This document shows, piece by piece, positions 16,045 through 24,596 of a stretch of 64,000 nucleotides of DNA. A program made the position numbers and the translations under genes. This DNA is from an uncultured Gemmiger sp. (GTDB lineage Bacteria; Bacillota; Clostridia; Oscillospirales; Ruminococcaceae), in assembly GCA_947629015.1 (NCBI GenBank), contig CANRCB010000003.1, positions 1 through 64,000 of the forward strand, in the 5' to 3' direction. The notes beneath the pieces were generated by a model, which made no database searches, was not told the DNA's origin, and saw only the letters and a program-made list of their open reading frames with translations. Numbering within the stretch: the first letter of the stretch is position 1; each line of letters opens with the position of its first letter.

Positions 16045-17876
16045 ACGGCCACGCGCTCCTCTCTGCTCTTGCGGAAGCACCCGTAACCGTAATGGTCACA
16101 GCGCAGGCAGCGGCTGCATTCCTGCTTGGCCTCCTCGTCGGTCATGCCGATCTCCATGATGTCAAAATCATCGCTGCGGTCGCTCGGATCCCGCTCCACC
16201 ATGTTGATGCGGCCCACGGCGCCGCGCGCCTGATGCGTGGCACGGGGCACCTCGGGCGGGGCGGGCAGCGTGCTGCTAAAGCCCAGATAGCCGTCGATGT
16301 TGGCCGCGGCGACCTTGCCGGCCTCAATGGCGCGGATGGCCGTGCTGGGCCCGCTCTGGCAGTCACCGCCCGCGAAAACGCCGGGCAGCGCCTCAAAGGC
16401 AGTGTACTCGTCCGAGAGCAGCTGGTTCCACTTGGTGGGCACGCCCTCGTCGGCCAGTTCTTTGGAATCAATGACCTGCCCGATGGCGCCGATGATGACA
16501 TCGCAGGGGATGCGCTCCTCCGGGCGCGCGGCGTTCACCGGTTTGGGGCGGCCGCGGTCATACGGGCCGGGGATCTGCGGGGCGACGATGAGCGCCACGG
16601 CGTTGCCGGCTTCGTCCACCTCCACGCGCAGGGGGGCCTTGAGCGGCACGATATCGCACCCTTCGGCGATGGCGCCCTCCACCTCCTCGACCTGGGCGGT
16701 CATATCCACCTGGCGGCGGCGGTACACGCACTTGACGGTTTTGGCGCCAAGCCGTTTGGCGGTGCGGGTTACGTCCATGGCGACGTTGCCGCCGCCGACC
16801 ACGACCACGTCCTTGCCGGTCAGGTCCATCGGTTTGCCGTCGCCCATGTCGCGCAGCATCTGCACGGCCGAGAAAACGTTGGGCGCGTCGTCATGCGCAA
16901 CGCCCAAGGGGCGCCAGGTGTGCGCGCCGATGGCCAGATACACGGCGTCATAGTCCTTTTGCAGCTGTTTGAGGGTGAAATCTTCGCCCACGCGCACGCC
17001 CAGCTTGACCTCAACGCCGGTCGAGAGGATGACGTCGATGTCCTCGTTGAGGTAGCGCTCCGGCAGGCGGTAGCGCGGGATGCCGTAGCGCAGCATACCG
17101 CCCAGCTGGTCCCGCTGTTCAAACACCGTCACGGCGTGGCCCATCAGGCGCAAAAACCATGCGGCGGACAAGCCGCTGGGCCCGCCGCCCACGATGGCCA
17201 CCTTTTTGCCGGTATCGGGGCTGCATTCCGGCGCCGGCACATGGCCGGCCTTGTCCACCGCCACGCGCTTGATGCCGCGGATGTTGATGGCGTCGTCAAT
17301 CAGGCTGCGGCGGCAGCGGCCCTCGCACGGGTGTTCACACACCAGCGCGCAGGCGCTGGGGAAGGGGTTGTCCTTGCGGATCAGGCGCACGGCGTCGGCC
17401 GGGCGGTCCGCCTTGACAAGGGCGATGTAACCGGGGATGTCCACGTGCGCCGGGCAGGCGCGGCGGCAGGGCACGGGCTTGAAGTCTGCCACGCAGCGCT
17501 TGTGCTCGATGTGGGAAACAAAATCCTCCCGCGCGCCCTGCAGACAGGCAAGCACGGCGCGGCCGGCCTCGCCGCCGATGGCACAGTCAGACGAATCCAT
17601 CGTGACGCGGGCGGTGCGCTCCAGCATCGTAAGATCCTCCATCGTGCCTTCGCCCTCCAGGATCTTTTCCATCAGGCGGCGCATCTGGTCAAGCCCCACG
17701 CGGCAGGGCACGCATTTGCCGCAGCTCTGCGCAAGGCACAGCCCTACCAGCGCGGCGGTCTGCTCCACCGCGCAGTTGCCTTCCGGCGCGGCGGCGTTGC
17801 GGTGTGCCAATTCTTCGTACAGCTGGTCCATCGTCTTCTGTACGCGGTCGGCACGGATGATCTGCAATCTGCTCAA
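16038..17876 (-). CDS. NuoF-type Fe-S domain fused to GltD-like NAD(P)H flavoprotein
   Basis: 612 residues. Residues ~1-120 match the C-terminal iron-sulfur part of NuoF (SCGKCVPCRVGLDQMRRLM), without the FMN-binding part. Residues ~130-560 match GltD/NADPH-glutamate-synthase small chains: cysteine blocks CRRACPAHVDIPGY and CEHPCEGRCRR, an FAD site VAIVGGGPSGLSAAW and an NAD(P) site VVVVGGGNVAMDV. The C-terminus adds CSRCLRCDHYGYGC, a further possible cluster. It directly precedes hydA with a 7-bp overlap and likely passes electrons between NAD(P)H and the hydrogenase. Whether the pair bifurcates electrons cannot be said. Confidence 0.88.
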   Translation of the reverse strand: MSRLQIIRADRVQKTMDQLYEELAHRNAAAPEGNCAVEQTAALVGLCLAQSCGKCVPCRVGLDQMRRLMEKILEGEGTMEDLTMLERTARVTMDSSDCAIGGEAGRAVLACLQGAREDFVSHIEHKRCVADFKPVPCRRACPAHVDIPGYIALVKADRPADAVRLIRKDNPFPSACALVCEHPCEGRCRRSLIDDAINIRGIKRVAVDKAGHVPAPECSPDTGKKVAIVGGGPSGLSAAWFLRLMGHAVTVFEQRDQLGGMLRYGIPRYRLPERYLNEDIDVILSTGVEVKLGVRVGEDFTLKQLQKDYDAVYLAIGAHTWRPLGVAHDDAPNVFSAVQMLRDMGDGKPMDLTGKDVVVVGGGNVAMDVTRTAKRLGAKTVKCVYRRRQVDMTAQVEEVEGAIAEGCDIVPLKAPLRVEVDEAGNAVALIVAPQIPGPYDRGRPKPVNAARPEERIPCDVIIGAIGQVIDSKELADEGVPTKWNQLLSDEYTAFEALPGVFAGGDCQSGPSTAIRAIEAGKVAAANIDGYLGFSSTLPAPPEVPRATHQARGAVGRINMVERDPSDRSDDFDIMEIGMTDEEAKQECSRCLRCDHYGYGCFRKSREERVAVW

Positions 17877-17977
17877 GGTGCTGATCCCTCCATCTCAAAA
17901 TACGGTCGAAGCCAAGCGCGCGCCGGGTCACAGCAGGGGCGCGCGCCGTTGCGGATATCCTGTTCGGATATCTAAGA

Positions 17978-17986
17978 TTATACCAT
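17978..17986 (-). promoter_or_regulatory. Extended -10 promoter of the hydrogenase operon
   Basis: On the minus strand TGGTATAAT lies about 100 bp before the first gene. A short inverted repeat GATATCC/GGATATC (17953-17971) follows it in the leader and could be an operator. Confidence 0.5.
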
Positions 17987-17988
17987 GC

Positions 17989-18021
17989 AAAAAAGCCGCT
18001 GCCTAGGCTTTAGCAGCGGCT
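17989..18021 (-). terminator. coaX terminator
   Basis: On the minus strand AGCCGCTGC pairs with GCAGCGGCT across a 10-nt loop and is followed by TTTTTT, 25 bp after the coaX stop. Confidence 0.82.
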
Positions 18022-18045
18022 AACCACGAAAATGTAGAAAATTTG

Positions 18046-18825
18046 TCAAAGTGCCGGGGCGGGCCGGTTTTTCTGCCACAGCAACCCAAGCCCTTTGAAC
18101 AAAAGGTCAGGGTCATACAGCACCTTGCGCCGGCACGCCGGCGCGATGAGCGGCCCCAGCCCGCCCGTCAATACGACCGTCAGCGCCGTGCCAAGCTCCG
18201 CCTCCACGCGGTCACAAAGGCCGTCGATGCACGCCGCCGTGCCGTACACGGCCCCGTTGTTGAGGGCGGAAACGGTGTCGGTGCCGATCAAAGCGGCCGC
18301 GGCCTGCGGCGCGATGGGCGGCAGCTGCGCCGCCCCGGCGCTGACGGCGCGCAGGCCCGTCTGCACCCCCGCCAGAATGAACCCGCCCAGAAAGCGCCTT
18401 TGCGCGTCCACCACGTTGCAGGTGGTGGCGGTGCCAAGATCCACCGTCATCACCGGCAGGGGATAGCCCTCGGCCGCGGCGGCGGCGTCGGCGATGCGGT
18501 CCGCCCCCAGGCGCTCCGGTGCCGGTACGGCAAAGGTAAGGCCGGTGTCCAGCGCGCAGCCCACGGTGAGCGGGTTCTGCCCCGTCAGCCGCCGGCAGGC
18601 GGCGGCGAGCGGCGCGGTCAGCCCCGGCACGACGCTGGAAAGGATGACCCCCTCGCACCCGGCGGCGGCAAAGCCCAGCCGCGCCAGCAGGAAGTTGAGC
18701 TCGGCCGCGTACTCGTCCGCCGTGCATTTGGGCCGCGTGACCATGCGCGCCGCGCGCAAAGTGCGCCCGCCGTCCAAAAGCCCCAGGCAGATGTTCGTAT
18801 TGCCGATGTCCACCGCCAGCAGCAT
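18046..18825 (-). CDS. coaX: Type III pantothenate kinase
   Basis: 259 residues from the ATG at 18825, where AGGGGGG is well placed; the frame extends upstream but without family similarity. CoaX phosphorylates pantothenate, the first step to coenzyme A, and belongs to the ASKHA fold. Motifs: MLLAVDIGNTNICLGLL (phosphate 1), GADRIADAAAAAEG, and TVDLGTATTCNVVD (phosphate 2), with LTGGLG near the end. coaBC lies 1.2 kb away on the other strand, which places two CoA-synthesis genes in the neighbourhood. Confidence 0.93.
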   Translation of the reverse strand: MLLAVDIGNTNICLGLLDGGRTLRAARMVTRPKCTADEYAAELNFLLARLGFAAAGCEGVILSSVVPGLTAPLAAACRRLTGQNPLTVGCALDTGLTFAVPAPERLGADRIADAAAAAEGYPLPVMTVDLGTATTCNVVDAQRRFLGGFILAGVQTGLRAVSAGAAQLPPIAPQAAAALIGTDTVSALNNGAVYGTAACIDGLCDRVEAELGTALTVVLTGGLGPLIAPACRRKVLYDPDLLFKGLGLLWQKNRPAPAL

Positions 18826-18977
18826 ACGCCGCGCCCCCCTGTGCAAAAACGTTGTGCCCATTATACCGGGCGGCGGCAAAATTTGCAACAGGGCGCAAAA
18901 GCCGGCGCGCGGCAGTGGATTTTTTTGCCGCGGTATGCTATACTGGATGCAGGAAAAGGCGGAAGGGGGGCATCGCC

Positions 18978-19418
18978 GTGAAAAAGGTGCTTTTGATTGC
19001 TTTGACGCTTGTCCCGTTCGGGGCCGGCCACATTGTGGATATCACCGCGCTCGTCCCGGTGGCCGGGGCGGCGGCGTTTTATGCCCTCCCGTTTGCGGTT
19101 TTGGGGTTCCTGTTCTGGCTGGGCGGGCAGTACGCCAAGGCGGGCTTTGGCCCCGGCGCGGCGCTGCTGCTCGGCAACGCCGCGGGGCTTTGCTCTCTGG
19201 CGCTGTTCCTGTGGCAGTTTGAGTGGCAAACCGCCGAAACGCGTGACCTGTTTTGGGCCGGGCTCTCCCAAAAATATTTTACCGCGGCGCCGCAGTTCCT
19301 GCTCGGCCCCGTGGCAAGGGTGTTCCCGCATCCGGTAACGGTTTTGGAGCTGCTCTCCTTTTTGCTGATGGCGGCCGTATTCGCGCTGGGCTTTTTCCGC
19401 GCCCGGAAGGCAAAATAA
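18978..19418 (+). CDS. Small hypothetical membrane protein
   Basis: 146 residues from a GTG at 18978, with GGAAGGGGGG upstream. Four hydrophobic stretches are visible (about residues 3-22, 28-50, 58-80 and 122-142), the first perhaps a signal anchor. No motif was recognised. An extended -10, TGCTATACT (ending 18947), precedes it. It stands between coaX (opposite strand) and a GNAT gene. High-GC codon use matches its neighbours, so it is likely a real gene. Confidence 0.6.
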   Translation: MKKVLLIALTLVPFGAGHIVDITALVPVAGAAAFYALPFAVLGFLFWLGGQYAKAGFGPGAALLLGNAAGLCSLALFLWQFEWQTAETRDLFWAGLSQKYFTAAPQFLLGPVARVFPHPVTVLELLSFLLMAAVFALGFFRARKAK

Positions 19419-19568
19419 AGGGCGGAACGGGAGCTTTCGGGAAACACGCCGGAGCGAAAAACGGGGCCCGGTGGAGGGATGGCCGCAGTGAGAGCATCGA
19501 CCCCGAGCACTTTGACGGGGCGCGGATCTGCACAGGAACCGGCATATATCAAGGGGATCTGTCTTGCT

Positions 19569-20021
19569 ATGAAGGTGATCGATTTTTTTGAAAGCGGCCG
19601 GCAGGCGCACTGGCTTGGCGAGATCGCGAAATGTGACTGGGGCGCCGGTGTTTTTCTGCATGAGCTGCTCAGCAAGGGGACGCTTTTTGACGCGGTCGGC
19701 GAAGGCGCAAAGGTACTGCTGCTGACAGACGGTGATGCGCTGGTTTCCTTTTGCACCTATGCGCAAAAGGACGATATCCAGCCCACGGACCTCACGCCCT
19801 GGATGGGTTTTGTCTATACCTTCCCCCGATATCGGGGGCGCCGCTGCGTGGGATACCTCTTTGCGGAGATAGAACGGCTTGCAAAACAGGCGCACGTTGA
19901 AAACGTGTATATCTCTACCGATCACGTCGGGCTGTATGAGAAATACGGCTGTGAATATATTTCGCAGATGAAGGATATGGATGGCCATGCCTCAAGGGTA
20001 TATGTGAAAAGGATCGAATGA
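19569..20021 (+). CDS. GNAT-family N-acetyltransferase
   Basis: 150 residues from the ATG at 19569. The acetyl-CoA loop is visible as PRYRGRRCVGYLFAEIERLA (Arg/Gln-x-x-Gly-x-Gly/Ala type), preceded by the beta-strand PWMGFVYTF and followed by VENVYISTDHVGLYEKYGCE, which is the usual late GNAT pattern. An upstream in-frame ATG at 19479 has a better ribosome site (GGAGGG) but no family similarity before the later start, so the start is uncertain. Substrate unknown. It lies 36 bp before coaBC and might be cotranscribed. Confidence 0.78.
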   Translation: MKVIDFFESGRQAHWLGEIAKCDWGAGVFLHELLSKGTLFDAVGEGAKVLLLTDGDALVSFCTYAQKDDIQPTDLTPWMGFVYTFPRYRGRRCVGYLFAEIERLAKQAHVENVYISTDHVGLYEKYGCEYISQMKDMDGHASRVYVKRIE

Positions 20022-20057
20022 CAGATCGGGATCTACAGGGCAAAAGGAGGTTCCCCC

Positions 20058-21257
20058 ATGACGTTACAGGGTAAGACCGTGGTGCTGGGCGTATCCGGCG
20101 GCATCGCCGCATACAAGATGCCCAACGTCGCCCACGCGCTGCAAAAGCTGGGCGCCGATGTCCATGTGGTGATGACGCAGAACGCCACGCAGTTCATCAC
20201 GCCGCTTGTGTTCGAGACGCTCACCCGCAACCGCTGTGTGGTCGGTATGTTCGGGCACAATGAAAAGTGCGAGGTCGAGCACATCGCGCTGGCGCAGGCG
20301 GCGGACGTTTTGCTCATCGCGCCCGCCACCGCCAACGTGCTGGCCAAGCTCGCGCACGGCATCGCCGACGATATGCTCACCACCGTCACCCTCGCCGCCG
20401 CCTGCCCCAAGCTGGTGGCCCCGGCGATGAACACCCAGATGCTGCAAAACGCCGTCACGCAGGACAACCTCGCTTTGCTGCGCGGCTACGGTTTCACCGT
20501 CATCCCCTCGGCCACCGGCGCGCTGGCCTGCGGCGGCGCAGGCTCCGGCCGCCTGCCGGAGGAGGGGCTTCTTGTCGACTACGTCCTGCGCGCCGTCGCC
20601 TGTGACCAGGATCTGCGCGGGCGCAAGGTCGTGGTCACCGCCGGCGCCACGCAGGAGCCGCTGGATCCCGTGCGGGTGCTCACCAACCGCTCCACCGGCA
20701 AGATGGGTTATGCCGTCGCCCGCGCCTGTATGCTGCACGGGGCGGATGTCACGCTGCTGGCGGCCGAGAACATTGCCCTGCCGCCGGTGCCGTTTGTAAA
20801 GACGGTACACTTTACAACCGCGGCCAGCCTGTTTGCCGCAGTCAAGGAGCACGCCATGAACGCCGACGCCCTCATCATGGCCGCCGCCGTGGCGGATTAC
20901 CGCCCCGCCGAGGTGGCCGCCAACAAGCTCAAGAAAGGCGACGGCAGTCTCATGCTCGCGCTGGAGCGCACCGAGGATATCCTTGCCTGGGTGGGCGCGC
21001 ACAAGCCCGGCGACCTGTTCACCTGCGGCTTCTCGATGGAGACGGAGAACGTGCTGCAAAACTCCGCCGCCAAGCTGCGCAGCAAGCATCTGGACATGAT
21101 CGTCGCCAACGACCTTGGCACCCCCGGCGCGGGGTTCGGCGTCGACACCAACGTCGTCACCCTCATCACGCCGGACGGCACCGAGGCGCTGCCCCTGCAA
21201 AGCAAGGAGGACATCGGCCACATCCTTGCGCAGCGCATCGCCGCCGCGCTGCGCTGA
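20058..21257 (+). CDS. coaBC: Bifunctional phosphopantothenoylcysteine decarboxylase/synthetase
   Basis: 399 residues, the normal Dfp length. The N-terminal CoaC flavoprotein (residues ~1-180: VVLGVSGGIAAYK, VEHIALAQAADVLLIAPATAN, APAMNTQM, and the ACGGAGSGRLPE flap) decarboxylates phosphopantothenoylcysteine. The C-terminal CoaB (VVTAGATQEPLDPVR, NRSTGKMGYA) joins 4'-phosphopantothenate and cysteine, normally with CTP. AAAGGAGG lies before the ATG. With coaX nearby the window covers steps one to three of CoA synthesis. Confidence 0.95.
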   Translation: MTLQGKTVVLGVSGGIAAYKMPNVAHALQKLGADVHVVMTQNATQFITPLVFETLTRNRCVVGMFGHNEKCEVEHIALAQAADVLLIAPATANVLAKLAHGIADDMLTTVTLAAACPKLVAPAMNTQMLQNAVTQDNLALLRGYGFTVIPSATGALACGGAGSGRLPEEGLLVDYVLRAVACDQDLRGRKVVVTAGATQEPLDPVRVLTNRSTGKMGYAVARACMLHGADVTLLAAENIALPPVPFVKTVHFTTAASLFAAVKEHAMNADALIMAAAVADYRPAEVAANKLKKGDGSLMLALERTEDILAWVGAHKPGDLFTCGFSMETENVLQNSAAKLRSKHLDMIVANDLGTPGAGFGVDTNVVTLITPDGTEALPLQSKEDIGHILAQRIAAALR

Positions 21258-21321
21258 GCGGGCGGCCAATATCAAAAAAGGAAAACGGCCGGCACCGGGC
21301 ACCTTGCCCCGGTGCCGGCGG

Positions 21322-21352
21322 CCGCGGGGCCGGGCACCCGCGGTATTTTTTT
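21322..21352 (+). terminator. coaBC terminator
   Basis: CCGCGGG pairs with CCCGCGG and is followed by TATTTTTTT. A second GC-rich hairpin (around 21287-21320) precedes it. Confidence 0.75.
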
Positions 21353-21360
21353 GCCAAAAA

Positions 21361-21390
21361 TTGACCGTTTTGCCTCGCTGTTCGTATAGA
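21361..21390 (+). promoter_or_regulatory. Promoter of the first ECF sigma operon
   Basis: TTGACC (21361-21366) and TATAGA (21385-21390) are 18 bp apart, directly after the coaBC terminator and before AAAGGAGG and the ATG at 21413. Confidence 0.6.
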
Positions 21391-21412
21391 GGGTGAAAGG
21401 AGGTGGCCGCCC

Positions 21413-21901
21413 ATGGAGATGCCGCCCGCACAGCCGGCCAACAGCGCGGAGGCCGCCCTTGCGCGGTATGGGGACATTTTGTACCGGCTGTGCTTTGTCA
21501 TGCTGCGGTGTGACGCCGATGCCGAGGATGCCGTACAGGAGACCCTTTTGCAATACCTGCGCAGGGCGCCGCGCTTTGAGACGGCCGAACACGAAAAGGC
21601 GTGGCTGCTCGCCACGGCCAAAAACAAGTGCCGCGATGCGCTGCGCTACCGCCGCAGGCACCCCACACTGCCGCAGGACGCCGCGTGCCCCGCGCCGGAA
21701 ACGGAAAGCGACGGCGCCGTTCTGCAGGCGCTGATGTCCCTGCCGGAAAAGTACCGCCTTGTCCTTACGCTTTATTATGTGGAGGAGCTCCGCGTGGCGG
21801 ACATCGCGCGCGTCATCCAAAGGACGCCGTCGGCAGTCAAGATGCGCCTGCAAAAGGGGCGGCAGCTGCTCAAAGCGGCCTATCAAAAGGAGGATCTGTA
21901 G
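21413..21901 (+). CDS. ECF-type RNA polymerase sigma factor
   Basis: 162 residues. Region 2 is DILYRLCFVMLRCDADAEDA followed by VQETLLQYLRR. Region 4 is LPEKYRLVLTLYYVEELRVA then DIARVIQRTPSAVKMRLQKG. Both sigma domains are complete, so it should direct RNA polymerase to a small regulon in response to an envelope signal. AAAGGAGG precedes the ATG. Its stop (TAG) abuts the ATG of a membrane protein that is probably its anti-sigma or co-regulated factor. Confidence 0.9.
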   Translation: MEMPPAQPANSAEAALARYGDILYRLCFVMLRCDADAEDAVQETLLQYLRRAPRFETAEHEKAWLLATAKNKCRDALRYRRRHPTLPQDAACPAPETESDGAVLQALMSLPEKYRLVLTLYYVEELRVADIARVIQRTPSAVKMRLQKGRQLLKAAYQKEDL

Positions 21902-22522
21902 ATGGGACCCGAACTTCTCAAGCACGCCGTGGACCAGGTGCGTATGCCGCCGCAGGCGCGCGCGCGTATTTTGCAGGCCTGCCGGGCGCAGGCCGCCACA
22001 ATACAGGAGGAGGAAACCGGTATGAAAACCAAATCCAACGCTTTTCCCCGCAAAAGGCTGCCCGCCGTGCTGGCGGCGGCCGCACTGTGCCTGTGCTGCG
22101 CGGCGGGCGCCTTTGCCGCCGGCCGCGCGGGGGTGTTCGTCAACGTCAAAAACTGGCTGGGCGCCGTCACCGGCGGCCGGTATGAGCAGGCCGGGCAGGA
22201 GATCGCGCTGGACGCCGCCTATGCCGATGGCACGCTCACGGTCACGGCGGATCTTCTGCTGCCGAAAAAGGCCCCCTACCGGGAACTGGACACGCTGTGC
22301 ATCGCCCGTTACCGCATCGCGGACGGCGCCGGCGATACCGTCGCCGAGGGCGGCCCCACCGAGGTCGCCGTCATTGAAAACGGCGCCGCACGCATGACCG
22401 TTGTCTGTGACCCGCTCCCCAGCGGGGAATACACGTTTTACGTCGATGGCTTTACCGGCGGCGCCAAAGCCGACGCGCCGCTGCCCATCACCGGCGGCTG
22501 GCAGTGCGCCTTCCGCGCGTAA
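21902..22522 (+). CDS. Single-pass membrane protein, probable anti-sigma factor partner
   Basis: 206 residues. About 48 cytosolic residues (MGPELLKHAVDQVRMPPQAR onward) are followed by a basic stretch (FPRKRLP), one membrane span (AVLAAAALCLCCAAGAFAAG), then about 135 outside residues rich in beta-strand pattern and alanine. The short N-terminal region followed by a single span resembles anti-sigma proteins encoded with ECF factors in Clostridia, but no zinc anti-sigma motif (HxxxCxxC) is visible. Translation is coupled, its ATG starting right after the sigma stop. The outside domain was not recognised (DUF4179-like organisation is possible). Confidence 0.7.
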   Translation: MGPELLKHAVDQVRMPPQARARILQACRAQAATIQEEETGMKTKSNAFPRKRLPAVLAAAALCLCCAAGAFAAGRAGVFVNVKNWLGAVTGGRYEQAGQEIALDAAYADGTLTVTADLLLPKKAPYRELDTLCIARYRIADGAGDTVAEGGPTEVAVIENGAARMTVVCDPLPSGEYTFYVDGFTGGAKADAPLPITGGWQCAFRA

Positions 22523-22528
22523 AGCGCG

Positions 22529-22601
22529 CCGCCCCCCGCATACCGTGGGCCGCCCCCCGCATACAATGCCCTGCAAAAGGCATTGACGGGGGGCGGTTTT
22601 T
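22529..22601 (+). terminator. Terminator-like hairpin with a duplicated 5' arm, abutting asnB
   Basis: CCGCCCCCCG (22550-22559) pairs perfectly with CGGGGGGCGG (22587-22596), with an inner AATGCC/GGCATT stem, and TTTTT (22597-22601) follows. A 15-bp direct repeat of the 5' arm sits at 22529-22543. The asnB ATG is the next base. The only Shine-Dalgarno-like sequence for asnB is in the 3' arm, so pairing would hide it. Confidence 0.65.
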
Positions 22602-24452
22602 ATGTGCGGTATCGCGGGGCAGGTCGGGGGCGACCCACGGCGCATCGCGGAACAGGGCGATATCTATGCGGCCATGCAGCGGTCACTTTCCCGGCGCGGG
22701 CCGGACCAGAACGGTATGTATGTCGAGGGGGCGGCCGCGCTCCTCCACGCGCGGCTGGCCGTGGTGGACATCGAGGGCGGGCGCCAGCCCATGCGGCTGG
22801 ATCTTGGCGGCGAGAGCTATGTCCTCGTCTACAACGGGGAGCTGTACAACACCCCGGAGCTGCGCGCGCAGCTCACCGCCGCGGGGCACACCTTCACCGG
22901 CCATTCCGACACCGAGGTCCTGCTCCACGCCTTTGCCGAATGGGGCGCCGCCTGCCTTGACCGCTTCAACGGCATTTTCGCCTTCGCCGTGTGGCAAAAG
23001 CGCGCCCAAACGCTCTTCCTCGCGCGGGACCGCTGCGGCGTCAAACCGCTGTTTTATGCGCTGCGGGCGGGCAGCCTCATCTTCGGCTCGGAGCTCAAGG
23101 CGCTTTTGTGCCATCCGCTGGTGCCGCCGCGCGTCGATGCCAACGGCCTTGCCGAGGTGATGCTGCTGGGCCCCGGGCGCACGCCGGGCAGCGGCGTGTT
23201 CGAGGGCGTGCGGGAGCTGCTGCCGGGGCAGTGCGCCGTGTTCGATGCCCGCACCGGCCGGCTGCAGACGCGGCTGTACTGGCAGCTCACCGACCGTGAG
23301 CACCCCGACGATCTTGCCCGCACCGTCAGGACCGTGCGGGACCTTGTGCTCGACGCCATCGAACGCCAGCTCGTCTCCGACGTGCCGGTGGCGACGTTTT
23401 TGTCCGGGGGGCTGGATTCCAGCATCATCTCGGCGGTGGCGGACGGCGTATTCCAAAGCGCGGGCAAGCGGCTGCACACCTTCTCAGTCGGCTATCAGGA
23501 CAACAAAAACTATTTCCATGCGACCAAATTCCAGCCCAGCCCCGACGCGCCCTACATCCGCAAAATGAACGGGGCCCTTGCCGCCGAGCACCACTGGGTC
23601 ACGCTGGACACCGCCGACATCGTCCCCGCTTTGTACGAGGCCGTCGAGGCGCGGGACCTGCCCGGTATGGCGGACGTCGATTCCTCTCTGCTGGCGTTCT
23701 GCAGGCACATCAAGCCGGTGGCCACGGTGGCGCTCTCGGGCGAATGCGCCGACGAGATCTTCGGCGGCTACCCGTGGTACCGGGACAAAACCATCCGCGA
23801 GCGCGACGGCTTCCCGTGGGCGCAGTCCACCGCCTACCGCGCGGGCTTTTTAAAGCCCGGCGTGCTGGGCGGCATCGACCCCGCCGCCTTCGTGGACGCG
23901 CGCTACCGGCAGACCCTGGCCGAGACCTCGGTGCGCGAGGGCCTTTCGGCCGACGAGCGCCGGATGCGCCAGATGTTCGCGCTCAATTTCCGGTGGTTCA
24001 TGCAGACGCTGCTCGACCGCAAGGACCGCATGAGTATGTACTGCGGCCTTGAGGTGCGCGTGCCGTTCTGTGACTGGCGCATCGCCCAATACCTTTACAG
24101 CGTGCCGTGGGCGTACAAGGACTATGAAGGCCGGGAAAAGGGCCTGCTGCGGGAGGCGATGCGCGGCATCCTGCCGGAAGAGGTCCTCTGGCGCAAAAAG
24201 AGCCCCTACCCCAAAACGTGGAACCCCTCCTACCTGAAATCCGTCAGTGCGCTGCTGCGCGCCGTCCTTGACGACCCGCACGCCCCCGTTTTGCAGGTCG
24301 TACAGGAGGAAAAGCTGCGCCAGCTGCTGGCGGGCGACGACGGCCGGGACGATACGCCCTGGTACGGCCAGCTGATGACCCGCCCGCAGACCATCGCGTG
24401 GTTTTTGCAGCTGGACCACTGGCTCAAGCATTACCGGGTGGAGCTTGTGTAA
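22602..24452 (+). CDS. asnB: Asparagine synthetase (glutamine-hydrolysing)
   Basis: 616 residues. The N-terminal class II glutaminase begins MCGIAGQVGG, so Cys2 becomes the nucleophile after Met removal, with SRRGPDQNG and VYNGELYNTPELR following. The synthetase domain contains the ATP loop FLSGGLDSSIISA and later SGECADEIFGGYPWY. It makes asparagine from aspartate, ATP and glutamine. Relatives also amidate cell-wall or secondary metabolites, so the substrate is an inference from family. The start codon follows a terminator-like hairpin directly, and the gene sits between an ECF/anti-sigma pair and an ABC operon. Confidence 0.92.
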   Translation: MCGIAGQVGGDPRRIAEQGDIYAAMQRSLSRRGPDQNGMYVEGAAALLHARLAVVDIEGGRQPMRLDLGGESYVLVYNGELYNTPELRAQLTAAGHTFTGHSDTEVLLHAFAEWGAACLDRFNGIFAFAVWQKRAQTLFLARDRCGVKPLFYALRAGSLIFGSELKALLCHPLVPPRVDANGLAEVMLLGPGRTPGSGVFEGVRELLPGQCAVFDARTGRLQTRLYWQLTDREHPDDLARTVRTVRDLVLDAIERQLVSDVPVATFLSGGLDSSIISAVADGVFQSAGKRLHTFSVGYQDNKNYFHATKFQPSPDAPYIRKMNGALAAEHHWVTLDTADIVPALYEAVEARDLPGMADVDSSLLAFCRHIKPVATVALSGECADEIFGGYPWYRDKTIRERDGFPWAQSTAYRAGFLKPGVLGGIDPAAFVDARYRQTLAETSVREGLSADERRMRQMFALNFRWFMQTLLDRKDRMSMYCGLEVRVPFCDWRIAQYLYSVPWAYKDYEGREKGLLREAMRGILPEEVLWRKKSPYPKTWNPSYLKSVSALLRAVLDDPHAPVLQVVQEEKLRQLLAGDDGRDDTPWYGQLMTRPQTIAWFLQLDHWLKHYRVELV

Positions 24453-24596
24453 AAATACCCGGGGTTTTCAAAACTTCTTCCCATTCTTCCCACAATTTTC
24501 ACATTTGGCGTCTATAATCCGGGTTGGACAAAACCGCGCCCTGCGTGCCTTTGGCCCGCGGGGCGCTTTGCCGATACGGCAGGGGAGGGCACAGCG

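Noticed and set aside
14260..17975. Two long + strand frames (608 and 627 codons) over hydA and its partner
   Set aside because: Both are shadows of the minus-strand genes, whose cysteine motifs are unmistakable. Their composition is low-complexity.
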